A DNA stretch of 25,330 nucleotides from positions 1 through 25,330 of the forward strand of contig CAYRBD010000047.1 in assembly GCA_964422465.1 (NCBI GenBank), in the 5' to 3' direction. This DNA comes from FW021-bin31 sp964422465 (GTDB taxonomy: Bacteria; Bacteroidota; Bacteroidia; Chitinophagales; Chitinophagaceae). The notes under the pieces are model-generated. The model made no database searches and was not told the DNA's origin. It saw only the letters and a program-made list of their open reading frames with translations. The first letter of the stretch is position 1, and the number at the start of each line of letters is the position of its first letter. Shown one piece after another: positions 5,986 to 14,113 of the stretch. The position numbers and the translations under genes are program-made.

Positions 5986-7056
5986 ATGAAAAGGAAAATA
6001 ATAGTTATTGGAATTGTGGTTCTTGTCTTCGCTGGCATTGCTTACAAGTTGGCTGCGAATAAAAAGATTATAGACAGCAGTAAAAAGGTGGAAAATAAAG
6101 AGGTGGTGATTCCTGTAACAGCCATCTCTGCTCAATTTAAAGAAGTTAGTGATAATTTAATCAAATCAGGTACATTGATCCCATACAAAGAAGCGGACAT
6201 TACTTCGGTTAGTTCCGGGAAGCTTACTTCTGTCCACTTTGAGCTGGGAGATTATGTGTCGCGCGGGACGGTTCTTGCTACAGTAGATAATTCCGGATTG
6301 GAACTCAATCTGGAAGCCGCTCAACTGGCTATGGACAAAGCCCAAAAAGATTACGAAAGGTCAAAGGCCCTTTTGGCCGGGAATGCTACCACTACCATGA
6401 ATTTTCAGGATGCACAGTACAATTATGAGAATTCAAAGAATAAAATTGATCAGATTAAGAAACAAATAGCAGACAACCAGATAAAGGCACCTGTAAGCGG
6501 ACAGATTGTCTCAAAAACGAAAGAAGTCGGAGAATATGTTTCTCCTGGAACTATCCTTGGTCATATTGTGGAAGTAAACCGGCTGAAAGTAGATGTAATG
6601 GTCGGTGAGCAGGAGGTGTACAGCTTGAAAAAGGGTGCTCCCGTTGCAGTAACTACAGATGTATATCCCGGTGTTTCTTTTAACGGGAAGATAATATTTA
6701 TAAGCCAGAAAGGAGATGATGTTCATAACTACCAAGTGGAAGTTGCCCTGAATAATAAAAAAGAACATCACCTGATGGCAGGGAGTTTTGCGAATGTGGA
6801 CTTTAACCGAAAGAGTGAGCAGAATTTGATGCTCATCCCCAAGAGTGCGTTAATTCAAAGTCTGGATAAACCAATGGTTTACATAATTGAAAATGGTAAG
6901 GCAAAAATCCGGGACATTACGCCGGGAGGAACCTATGGAAATGACCTTGCTGTAGCTAAAGGACTCCAGCCTGGAGAGAAAATCATTACCTCAGGGCTGG
7001 TTAATATCTCCGAAGGAACTCCCGTAAAGATTGTGAACGTAGGAGGAGAGAAATAA
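5986..7056 (+). CDS. RND efflux membrane fusion (periplasmic adaptor) protein
   Basis: A 356-residue HlyD/AcrA-type adaptor. Residues 4-24 are an N-terminal membrane anchor (IIVIGIVVLVFAGIAYKLAA), not a lipoprotein signal. The two biotinyl-lipoyl halves are visible as ADITSVSSGKLTSVHFELGD (from about 66) and IKAPVSGQIVSKTKEVGEYV (from about 165), separated by an alpha-helical hairpin (about 100-160). The beta-barrel and membrane-proximal domains follow, with PGEKIITSGLVNISEGTPVKI near the end. It links the inner membrane pump to the TolC-like duct. The gene lies 33 nt after tolC and 42 nt before the pump, all on one strand. Confidence 0.9.
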   Translation: MKRKIIVIGIVVLVFAGIAYKLAANKKIIDSSKKVENKEVVIPVTAISAQFKEVSDNLIKSGTLIPYKEADITSVSSGKLTSVHFELGDYVSRGTVLATVDNSGLELNLEAAQLAMDKAQKDYERSKALLAGNATTTMNFQDAQYNYENSKNKIDQIKKQIADNQIKAPVSGQIVSKTKEVGEYVSPGTILGHIVEVNRLKVDVMVGEQEVYSLKKGAPVAVTTDVYPGVSFNGKIIFISQKGDDVHNYQVEVALNNKKEHHLMAGSFANVDFNRKSEQNLMLIPKSALIQSLDKPMVYIIENGKAKIRDITPGGTYGNDLAVAKGLQPGEKIITSGLVNISEGTPVKIVNVGGEK

Positions 7057-7098
7057 GAATTGAGAGGTGAATAAACAAATGCATAAATAAACAGTAAG

Positions 7099-10000
7099 AT
7101 GAGAAAACTAACGGAATTGGCCATCAAGAGACCGCTGCTTATTGTGGTTATCTTTTTTGTTCTTATTTTCTTCGGGTTGTTTAGTTACAACAGGCTAAAC
7201 TACAACCTGCTTCCAAAGATGGATTTTCCCGTAATTAGCATTATAACGACCTACCGGGGCGCTTCTGCACAGGAGATCGAAAATAATGTAACTAAAAACA
7301 TAGAAGATGCCATATCTTCAATGCAGGGGATTAAAAAGATTACCTCTAAATCTCTGGAAGGCGCCTCAATGGTGGTGGTTCAGTTTAACAACGGTACGGA
7401 TGTGGATAAGGCGCAGACGGAGGCGCAGCAAAAGATCAACCAGGCGATGCCACTTCTGCCAAAAGATGTAGATGTTCCGGTGATTAATAAATTTTCATCT
7501 GATGATATTCCTGTTGTTCAGATGAGTGTGACGGCCAATGAAAGTGATGAGAAACTTTTTGATTTGCTGGATCAGCAGATTAAACCTCAACTGTCTAACA
7601 TTAAGGGAGTTGGACAGGTGACGCTTATCGGGGGCAATGAACGCCAGATCAATGTAAAAGTAAATCGCGATAAGCTGGATTATTATGGAATGAGCATTGC
7701 GGAGGTCAGCAATGTGATAACGGCAGCCAGCCTTTCTACGCCTGCTGGGAAAGTTGAAACTCAGAACAGTGAATACGCCATTGAGTTTGATTCCAAATTC
7801 ACAAATGCAGCTCAGCTACAGAATTTAATTATCCGCCGTACACCCGATGGAGGTAAAGTCTATTTGAGAGATGTGGCCTCCGTTACGGATGGACAAACGG
7901 ATGTGGACATGATCAACCACATTAACGGGCTTCCTGCCATAGGGATTCAGGTTCAAAAACAAACGGATGCCAACGCGGTAGAGGTAAGCAGCCTGGTAAA
8001 AGAACGGATCAAGGCTCTTACAGATCAATATAGTAACATTGATTTGAGCTTTAAAATTGCAACTGATCAGTCAACCTATACGCTGGCTTCTGCCAATGCA
8101 GTGATGGAAGATTTGATGCTGGCTATTCTAATAGTTTCGATCGTGATGTTGTTTTTCTTACACAGTCTGCGTAATGCAGCGTTTGTTTTAGTGGCTCTGC
8201 CGGCTTCTATTATCCCGACTTTCATAGGGATGTATGTCTTTGGGATGTCGCTGAACCTGATGACGCTTATGGCAATGTCGCTGGTGGTTGGTATCCTTGT
8301 GGACGACTCTATCGTGATTTTGGAAAACATCATGCGGCATATGGAGATGGGAAAAGGCAGGCGAAAAGCCACTGTGGACGGTCGTTATGAGATAGGGTTT
8401 ACGGCCATGGCTATTACTATGGTCGATGTGGTAGTTTTCCTGCCCATGTCTATGGTATCTGGAATGATCGGGAACATCATCAGGGAGTTTTCATTAACGG
8501 TGGTATTTTCAACGTTGATGAGCCTGATTGTTTGTTTTACCCTGACGCCATTGCTTGCTTCCCGCTGGGGGAAACTGGCTGATCTGAAAAAGAAAAATGC
8601 CTGGAGCCGCATGAATAATTGGTTTGAGTCGCAACTGATCAAACTGCGTGATGTATATACTTCCGGGTTGAGATGGTCCTTGTTTCACAAACGCTGGATA
8701 TTTCTGGGGACGTTGGTTTTGTTTGTTGGTTCCTTATGTTTACCCGTTTTTGGATTCATTGGGGGCGCTTTTATCAGTCAGGGAGACCAGGGAGAGTTCA
8801 TCGTGAATCTGGAACTGGATCCATCGGCTTCTGTTTACAAAACCAATGAAGTGACACGGATAGCTGAAAATAAAATCATGCAATATCCACAAGTCGTAAC
8901 CGTCTTTTCCAATGTGGGTTTTTCTGGTGATGGCATGATGAATAGTAACAACAGCAACATGGCTCAGATTGATGTAAAACTGACGGACAAAGGAGACCGG
9001 ACAAAGTCTGATGTGGAAATAGGGGAAGAAGTACAAGATGAGCTCTCACAAATTCCGGGGGTTAAAGTATCCATCTCTCCGGTAAGCATTGTGGGAGGAG
9101 CCAATCAGGCGCCAATCCAACTAGTGGTGAAAGGAAGCGACCGTACAAAAGTACGCCAGGCTGCAGATACCATTATGAATGCTGTGGCTTCTACCGCAGG
9201 AATCGTTTATCCGGAATTTAGTACAAAGAATCCCAAGCCGCAAATTGAGGTAAAACTTAACAGGGAAAAGATGGCTGCCTTCGGCCTCAACGCGGGTACG
9301 GTAGGCGCCGCCTTAGGTACATCTTTCCGTGGGAATGACCAGGCCAAGTATAAATACAACGGTAATGAATACGATATCATGGTAGAGAGCAGTGATTTTG
9401 ATAAAACACATGTTCAGGATGTGAAGAACCTGGTGTTTACCAATCCTCAGGGACAACAATTTACTTTAGGACAATTTGCAGTGATAAAGGAAACTATGGG
9501 TGAATCCATTCTGGAAAGAAATGACCGGCTGCCCTCAATAACGGTGCAGGCAAACGTGCAGGGGCGACCTACGGGTACCGTTGGAGAGGAAATCAGGGAA
9601 AAAGTTGAGAAACTGAAAATGCCATCAGGCGTAACCTGGGGCTTTACTGGCGAAGTAGAGGACCAGGGAGAAGCCTTTAGCAGCCTGCTTACAGCATTGG
9701 GAATAGGAATATTGTTGGTTTACCTGATCATGGTGGCGCTATATGAAAATGCCATTTATCCTTTAGTGGTCATGATGGCTATGCCGCTGGCCATCATTGG
9801 GGCTTTCCTGGCACTGGCATTAACCATGAATGAATTAACGGTTTTCTCTATCATTGGGATTATCATGCTGATCGGACTGGTGACTAAAAACGGGATTCTG
9901 TTGGTGGACTTTACCAACCAGCGAAAAGCCGAAGGTGCCGGGTTGGTAGAGGCTTTAATAGATGCCGGCAGGGAGCGTTTCAGACCTATTCTGATGACCA

Positions 10001-10254
10001 CTATTGCCATGATTGTGGGGATGATGCCTATGGCGCTGGCCAATGGTGCAGGCTCCGAAGTGAAATCCGGGATGGCCTGGGTAATCATCGGCGGCCTGAC
10101 CAGTTCCCTGATTATGACCCTTGTGGTAGTCCCCTGTGTGTATTATGTTGTGGATAGCATTTTGAATTTCTTCAAAGGCAAACGCCGGAAAAAAATGGTG
10201 AAAAAGGTTAAAGCCCGCCAATTGGAACTCCATTCGGAACCGGTCTATAATTAA
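7099..10254 (+). CDS. RND efflux transporter, HAE1-type inner membrane pump
   Basis: A full-length 1051-residue pump. There is one transmembrane helix near the N terminus, a periplasmic porter domain, a six-helix bundle, then a repeat of the same layout. The proton-relay motif in helix 4 reads GILVDDSIVILENI, with the Asp pair at residues 402-403. The family signature in the second half is LIGLVTKNGILLVDF near residue 930. The porter and docking segments are intact, for example QKINQAMPLLPKDVDVP in the first half. Pumps of this family export drugs, solvents, lipids or metabolites by proton exchange, and the substrate cannot be told from sequence. The last 25 residues are a basic cytoplasmic tail. 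It is the last gene of the marR-led operon, followed by a GC-rich stem-loop. Confidence 0.95.
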   Translation: MRKLTELAIKRPLLIVVIFFVLIFFGLFSYNRLNYNLLPKMDFPVISIITTYRGASAQEIENNVTKNIEDAISSMQGIKKITSKSLEGASMVVVQFNNGTDVDKAQTEAQQKINQAMPLLPKDVDVPVINKFSSDDIPVVQMSVTANESDEKLFDLLDQQIKPQLSNIKGVGQVTLIGGNERQINVKVNRDKLDYYGMSIAEVSNVITAASLSTPAGKVETQNSEYAIEFDSKFTNAAQLQNLIIRRTPDGGKVYLRDVASVTDGQTDVDMINHINGLPAIGIQVQKQTDANAVEVSSLVKERIKALTDQYSNIDLSFKIATDQSTYTLASANAVMEDLMLAILIVSIVMLFFLHSLRNAAFVLVALPASIIPTFIGMYVFGMSLNLMTLMAMSLVVGILVDDSIVILENIMRHMEMGKGRRKATVDGRYEIGFTAMAITMVDVVVFLPMSMVSGMIGNIIREFSLTVVFSTLMSLIVCFTLTPLLASRWGKLADLKKKNAWSRMNNWFESQLIKLRDVYTSGLRWSLFHKRWIFLGTLVLFVGSLCLPVFGFIGGAFISQGDQGEFIVNLELDPSASVYKTNEVTRIAENKIMQYPQVVTVFSNVGFSGDGMMNSNNSNMAQIDVKLTDKGDRTKSDVEIGEEVQDELSQIPGVKVSISPVSIVGGANQAPIQLVVKGSDRTKVRQAADTIMNAVASTAGIVYPEFSTKNPKPQIEVKLNREKMAAFGLNAGTVGAALGTSFRGNDQAKYKYNGNEYDIMVESSDFDKTHVQDVKNLVFTNPQGQQFTLGQFAVIKETMGESILERNDRLPSITVQANVQGRPTGTVGEEIREKVEKLKMPSGVTWGFTGEVEDQGEAFSSLLTALGIGILLVYLIMVALYENAIYPLVVMMAMPLAIIGAFLALALTMNELTVFSIIGIIMLIGLVTKNGILLVDFTNQRKAEGAGLVEALIDAGRERFRPILMTTIAMIVGMMPMALANGAGSEVKSGMAWVIIGGLTSSLIMTLVVVPCVYYVVDSILNFFKGKRRKKMVKKVKARQLELHSEPVYN

Positions 10255-10289
10255 AATACTAACTGAAACTTCCTTTTTGCTCATTCATA

Positions 10290-10322
10290 CCTCCGGGATT
10301 CTAAACGGCCGTTGCCCGGAGG
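10290..10322 (+). terminator. Candidate terminator stem-loop after the RND operon
   Basis: CCTCCGGG (10290-10297) pairs with CCCGGAGG (10315-10322) across a 17-nt loop, which itself contains the 10-bp palindrome AACGGCCGTT (10304-10313). The position, 36 nt after the pump stop and before the next operon, fits a terminator. A T-run directly behind is missing (only CTTTT about 15 nt later), so efficiency is doubtful. Confidence 0.5.
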
Positions 10323-10386
10323 CTGACCTCAATATACTTTTAGGGTAATGTTCTGTTTTTAATTATTCATTTAAAATCTATTAGCG

Positions 10387-11247
10387 ATGCGTACACTAAA
10401 AGAATTTTTGCAGGAAGATTTCAGCTCAAAAACAAAAGCGGAAATCGTAGAGGTAATCAAAAACATTAAATCTGTCATTGGTTCCGATTATAATAACATT
10501 GTCGGGATTACAGAAGCCGAATTACCCAAGTTAAAAAAAGAGGAACTATTGAACGTAGTTTCTATGATTGAGGAAAATTACAAAAGCAGCTGGGATGACC
10601 AGGCAAAACTGGCTGGAGACATTATTGGCTCCATTACGGATCATTTAAAGGCGGACAATACTTTTAGCGTCAGTGATGCCTCAAATGCTGACTTTGCCGC
10701 AGAACTTGGCAGTATTGAATTTGACAAATTAATTGGGGGGCCTCTGGATGCCTGCGTAACGGCTCAGGCCAATGCTTCCCTGGCCACTGTAAATTTCATC
10801 AAAGAAGTTGGTTTTGACAGAGATGGAAAGTTGATTATGGTTGACTTTTCTCATACCCGGAACAGCAAAAACCCCAACTTCGGAAAAGAAGATGCGCCTG
10901 CCGGTACCAATACTACGGATGAATATATTGATGAGGATATTAAACTGACGGTTCCGTTTATTTCTACTCTGAATATTCCAAGCCTTAGAATTGAAAACTG
11001 TACCATTGATTTTCATGTAAAATTAAATTCTGTTTACACAAGAGATGTGAGCGACAAACTTGGGATAGATGCCTCCCTGGGCTTTGGTTGGGGGCCCATT
11101 AAATTTAACGTCTCCGCTTCCTATCAACGCTCTTCCAGCACGGGTATTAAGGTTGAGAAAGAATATACTATGGGTGTAAAAGTAGTGGCTACCAATGATG
11201 AAATGCCGGCCGGACTTGAAAAAGTACTGGGTGTTTTAGCTGCATAA
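10387..11247 (+). CDS. DUF2589-like protein with N-terminal helical extension
   Basis: A 286-residue protein without signal peptide or membrane segment. Residues about 105-284 match what I know of DUF2589 (a family of unknown function): FDKLIGGPLDACVTAQANA (112-130) with TVNFIKEVGF (134-143), then VDFSHTR (152-158), VPFISTLNIPSLRIENCTI (189-207) with DFHVKLNSV (208-216), and the closing VKVVATNDEMPAGLEKVLGVL (split over 264-284). Residues 1-90 are an extra, mostly helical region (LKEFLQEDFSSKTKAEIVEV) that the core family lacks as far as I recall. The C-terminal half is rich in beta strands and Ser/Gly. It opens a five-gene operon with a subtilase, 11 nt ahead of the next gene. The role is unknown. 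No -7 element of good quality was found in front of it. Confidence 0.7.
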   Translation: MRTLKEFLQEDFSSKTKAEIVEVIKNIKSVIGSDYNNIVGITEAELPKLKKEELLNVVSMIEENYKSSWDDQAKLAGDIIGSITDHLKADNTFSVSDASNADFAAELGSIEFDKLIGGPLDACVTAQANASLATVNFIKEVGFDRDGKLIMVDFSHTRNSKNPNFGKEDAPAGTNTTDEYIDEDIKLTVPFISTLNIPSLRIENCTIDFHVKLNSVYTRDVSDKLGIDASLGFGWGPIKFNVSASYQRSSSTGIKVEKEYTMGVKVVATNDEMPAGLEKVLGVLAA

Positions 11248-11258
11248 CTTCCTGCTTT

Positions 11259-11960
11259 ATGGTTAAATTATCAGACTACCTTAATTACCTCTACATGGAG
11301 GTCATTCAGGCTCGTAAGCAGGCAGATAAGCTGGCTATTCAAACGGCTAAGGAATATGCAAAAGATGATTATCTAAAGTATTTTAAAGCGCCGCGCTATA
11401 CCATGCCTTCGGTAAAGTTGGAAATCCCCGTTAAAATAACTGAGATTGACAACCGTGTGAAGTATGATTTTAACATGGATAACGATGCCTTTCTGCAGGA
11501 TGTAAATTCCCGAATTGAGAAGGTAAATGAGGCGAAGAATCTAAACCTGAATCCCCTGACACAAAATGATCTGGATAACAAAGCCTTTAAACAGGCTGTT
11601 GCACAGCTGGAAAAATCGGATCAGAAATATGTCAGGGGAAAAGGGGTGGACCTTAATAAGATTAATCTGCATGACGTATCAAGTGTGATTCACAAAAAAG
11701 TGGGATTTATTAAAGCGGATACGAGTACGGAAGATAACCTCCTGGTCTTAAATAATATAATAAGGACAGCTTTTTTGGAGCGATATACCCCCGTTTCAGC
11801 AGACCTGAGAAATATCTTTATTGACCCCAACACAACAAAGGAAGAAGACAAGGAAAAAATAATGGTAAAATTGAATATAGAATTGGTGGATGAGGGCATA
11901 CAAATTAAGTCCGGCAAAGATAAAAATGGAAACCCCATTGAAGAAATAATCATTGACTGA
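11259..11960 (+). CDS. Conserved-looking protein of unknown function, subtilase cassette
   Basis: A 233-residue protein that I do not recognise. It begins MVKLSDYLNYLYMEVIQARK and has a charged helical start (2-35). The middle section VKLEIPVKITEIDNRVKYDF looks like beta strands, then comes a Lys/Asn/Asp-rich part. The final strand pair (KIMVKLNIELVDEGIQIK, then a KDKNGNPIEEI turn) may form a small beta sheet. There is no signal peptide, membrane segment or cysteine cluster. It lies 11 nt behind the DUF2589-like gene, and its TGA overlaps the next ATG by one base (TGATG), which implies translational coupling. It probably works together with the neighbouring proteins; no function can be given. 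Confidence 0.75.
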   Translation: MVKLSDYLNYLYMEVIQARKQADKLAIQTAKEYAKDDYLKYFKAPRYTMPSVKLEIPVKITEIDNRVKYDFNMDNDAFLQDVNSRIEKVNEAKNLNLNPLTQNDLDNKAFKQAVAQLEKSDQKYVRGKGVDLNKINLHDVSSVIHKKVGFIKADTSTEDNLLVLNNIIRTAFLERYTPVSADLRNIFIDPNTTKEEDKEKIMVKLNIELVDEGIQIKSGKDKNGNPIEEIIID

Positions 11961-12538
11961 TGAAGCTACTGGCTCACTATATCCAAAAGGAGTTGACCAC
12001 TCAGATCGAAAAGCTGAACCAGATTCATGGTTTGTATATAAAAAGATCCTATGAATTGGAGGAGACGCTTCCTGTATTTTTAGAAGGAGAGAGACAATTT
12101 TTCAGGCAGATTGGAGAAACAAAGGAGGAGCTGAAAATGAATGAGCTGATAAGTTATTTTTCAACGGCTAAAAGTGGACTAAATCCTCGTTCGTTGGAAA
12201 AAATCAGGACAGGGAAGCGGGACAATATTATTCTTTCCGCCTTTTATTGTATCAATGAAGCAGGATTTGTATTAAAGGAACGTTTAGGAAACGTACGGGA
12301 AAAATTGGGTGATGCATCAGCTACTATTAACAATGTGTTATTGAACCTTTTGCAATCGGGAGCCATGACATCTGAAAATCTTTTTAAGGTTGATAGTATT
12401 GATAAATGTGAAATTCTATGGCAACAATTGATGAAAGACCCTCAAATTAATCTGGTTGATAAAAAGCTTAAAACTACTATTTTAGGGAAGGACATTTATT
12501 TGCTTTTGGATAAGGCTATTGTTGATTTACAACGTTGA
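11960..12538 (+). CDS. Helical protein of unknown function, subtilase cassette
   Basis: A 192-residue, mostly alpha-helical protein that I do not recognise. The N-terminal 50 residues (MKLLAHYIQKELTTQIEKLN, then a Tyr/Glu-rich helix) could form a coiled coil. The rest is helical with Lys/Leu/Asn-rich segments, ending GKDIYLLLDKAIVDLQR. There is no signal peptide and no transmembrane helix. The start codon overlaps the preceding stop (TGATG at 11958-11962), and the subtilase ATG follows 20 nt after its stop. The tight spacing suggests a complex or a chaperone/adaptor role, which is inference only. Confidence 0.75.
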   Translation: MKLLAHYIQKELTTQIEKLNQIHGLYIKRSYELEETLPVFLEGERQFFRQIGETKEELKMNELISYFSTAKSGLNPRSLEKIRTGKRDNIILSAFYCINEAGFVLKERLGNVREKLGDASATINNVLLNLLQSGAMTSENLFKVDSIDKCEILWQQLMKDPQINLVDKKLKTTILGKDIYLLLDKAIVDLQR

Positions 12539-12558
12539 CTTTTTTGCATAAAAAATCT

Positions 12559-13860
12559 ATGGTTATGTCATCTGCTAAATCTAAAAATAATATTCGTGGT
12601 AAAGAGGGCCGATATATCCTCATGCTGGCAGATGCTTCGGAAGCCTCCCTGCATCGGGTTCAGGATGAATTGCAGGTAAAACTAACTTCTTCGGAGGAGT
12701 TGTCAGCAAGAGTAAGAGCTGCTGAGGTTTTGCAGTCGGATCAGGGGATTTTTTATAAAAATATTGGTATTGCGGTTGTGGATAAGGTAGAAGCGGATCA
12801 ACTGGTATATGCTTCCTCTATGAGTAGTAATAAGATTGTTCATTGGGAAGCTGATCGTGTTTTTCAGACTGCGGGTAAAGCGTTTGAATCCCTGGACAAA
12901 ATTAAAACAGGGCTTGAGGCTGTACAGGATGAAATTAAAGCATTAGAACTTGTCTTGCAGGGAGATAAAGTGGCTCCGGTAGAGGCGAAAGAGGTAACCT
13001 GGGGATTGGAGGCTATGGGAATAAATGCTTCAAAATATTCGGGTAAGGGAGTTGATTTATGTGTTTTAGACACCGGATTTTACCTGTCTCATCCAGATTT
13101 CAAAGGAAGAAGTATCATTGGAAAATCTTTTATTCCCGGAGAACCCTGGGAGTATGACGGCGATGGACATGGCACCCATTGTACAGGGATTGCGGCTGGT
13201 TACTTATCTTTAAACAGCGGGGTACGATATGGTATAGCATACGGGGCAAATATTGTTATCGGTAAGGTGTTGGGAGATGATGGCTTTGGAACAACCAGCA
13301 ACATTATAGATGCCATAGACTGGGCTCTGGAAAAGAAATTCAGTATAATATCCATGTCTTTGGCTTCGGCTGTAGATATTGGCGAAAAGCCTTCTCCTAT
13401 CTTTGAACAGGCAGGACAAAAGGCATTGGATCAGAATACCCTGATCATTGCAGCAGCCGGGAATGACAGCGCCCGGCCTCAAATCCCAAGACCCGTAAGC
13501 AGCCCGGCGAACGCAGATGCGATTATGGCCGTGGGAGCGGTAGATGAAGAAATGAAAGTAGCCCGGTTTTCCAACGGCGGAATTAATGCAAGCGGTGGTG
13601 GAAAAGTGGACCTGGTAGCCCCCGGTGTCCATATATTAAGTTCCTATTCAAAGAATGCTAAAGACAAACTCATCTATAAATACTTGGATGGCACCAGCAT
13701 GTCTGCTCCACATATCGCCGGCCTGGCAGCCTTATACCGGGAGGCTGACCCCCGGCTTACAGCGAGAGGGTTGTGGGAAAAACTGGAGCAACAGGCGTTA
13801 AAACTTGAGGACCTCTTAAAGAGAGATGTTGGCTTTGGGCTGGGCCATTGCACATCTTAA
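12559..13860 (+). CDS. Subtilisin-like serine protease (S8 family), apparently cytoplasmic
   Basis: A 433-residue subtilase with a complete active site: Asp171 (VLDTGF), His204 (GDGHGTHCTG), oxyanion Asn302 (AAAGNDS) and Ser380 (GTSMSAPH). Residues about 18-105 (RYILML at 18-23, YKNIGIAVVD at 66-75, KIVHWEADRV at 92-101) look like an I9-type propeptide, and a helical linker (105-135) leads to the catalytic domain (about 145-430). There is no signal peptide and no secretion tail, unlike most bacterial subtilases. I chose the ATG at 12559. A TTG at 12535 would overlap the previous gene, and a second ATG at 12565 is equally possible. A small gene resembling a propeptide inhibitor follows 29 nt downstream. 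Likely targets are the co-encoded proteins or a cellular substrate; neither can be shown here. Confidence 0.9.
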   Translation: MVMSSAKSKNNIRGKEGRYILMLADASEASLHRVQDELQVKLTSSEELSARVRAAEVLQSDQGIFYKNIGIAVVDKVEADQLVYASSMSSNKIVHWEADRVFQTAGKAFESLDKIKTGLEAVQDEIKALELVLQGDKVAPVEAKEVTWGLEAMGINASKYSGKGVDLCVLDTGFYLSHPDFKGRSIIGKSFIPGEPWEYDGDGHGTHCTGIAAGYLSLNSGVRYGIAYGANIVIGKVLGDDGFGTTSNIIDAIDWALEKKFSIISMSLASAVDIGEKPSPIFEQAGQKALDQNTLIIAAAGNDSARPQIPRPVSSPANADAIMAVGAVDEEMKVARFSNGGINASGGGKVDLVAPGVHILSSYSKNAKDKLIYKYLDGTSMSAPHIAGLAALYREADPRLTARGLWEKLEQQALKLEDLLKRDVGFGLGHCTS

Positions 13861-13889
13861 AAAACGATTGGAAGCTGTAATTTTGATTC

Positions 13890-14108
13890 ATGGAAACCGG
13901 GAAAAAATATATTGCTGAATTAACCGTCCCCGAATTGGATGATGTGGTCAGGGCTTATCTGGGAGAACAACAGATAACAATTGTGCGGTATTTGAAAACC
14001 CTGAATATGGTGATTGTTCAAAGTGAAAAAGAACTGCTTTCAACAGAGGTAAAGTATTTGAAAAATATTGAAGAGAACGAAACGATTGCCAAGGCAAAAA
14101 AGAAATAA
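13890..14108 (+). CDS. Small protein resembling a free-standing subtilisin-propeptide (I9-like) inhibitor
   Basis: A 72-residue soluble protein. Its predicted order is strand (KKYIAEL, 5-11), helix (ELDDVVRAYLGEQQ, 15-28), two strands (ITIVRYLKTLNMVIVQS, 29-45), helix (EKELLSTEVKYLKNIEEN, 46-63), and a final short strand (ETIAKAK). This is the beta-alpha-beta-beta-alpha-beta plan of subtilisin propeptides and of stand-alone inhibitors of the I9 type. The LNMVIVQS step corresponds to the usual F-N-G-F-A-A-x-L position. It lies 29 nt behind the subtilase on the same strand, so an inhibitor or folding chaperone for that protease is a natural reading. Sequence similarity is weak, so the fold is inferred. 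The gene ends 5 nt from the convergent hydroxyglutarate oxidase gene. Confidence 0.65.
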   Translation: METGKKYIAELTVPELDDVVRAYLGEQQITIVRYLKTLNMVIVQSEKELLSTEVKYLKNIEENETIAKAKKK

Positions 14109-14113
14109 GCATT

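Noticed and set aside
9756..10284. Two overlapping minus-strand open frames of about 110 residues
   Set aside because: Both are antisense to the end of the RND pump gene. Long open frames on the opposite strand are common for membrane proteins and carry no motifs.
12535..12558. TTG start of the subtilase overlapping the preceding gene
   Set aside because: An ATG at 12559 gives a natural start, and the extra eight residues add nothing recognisable.
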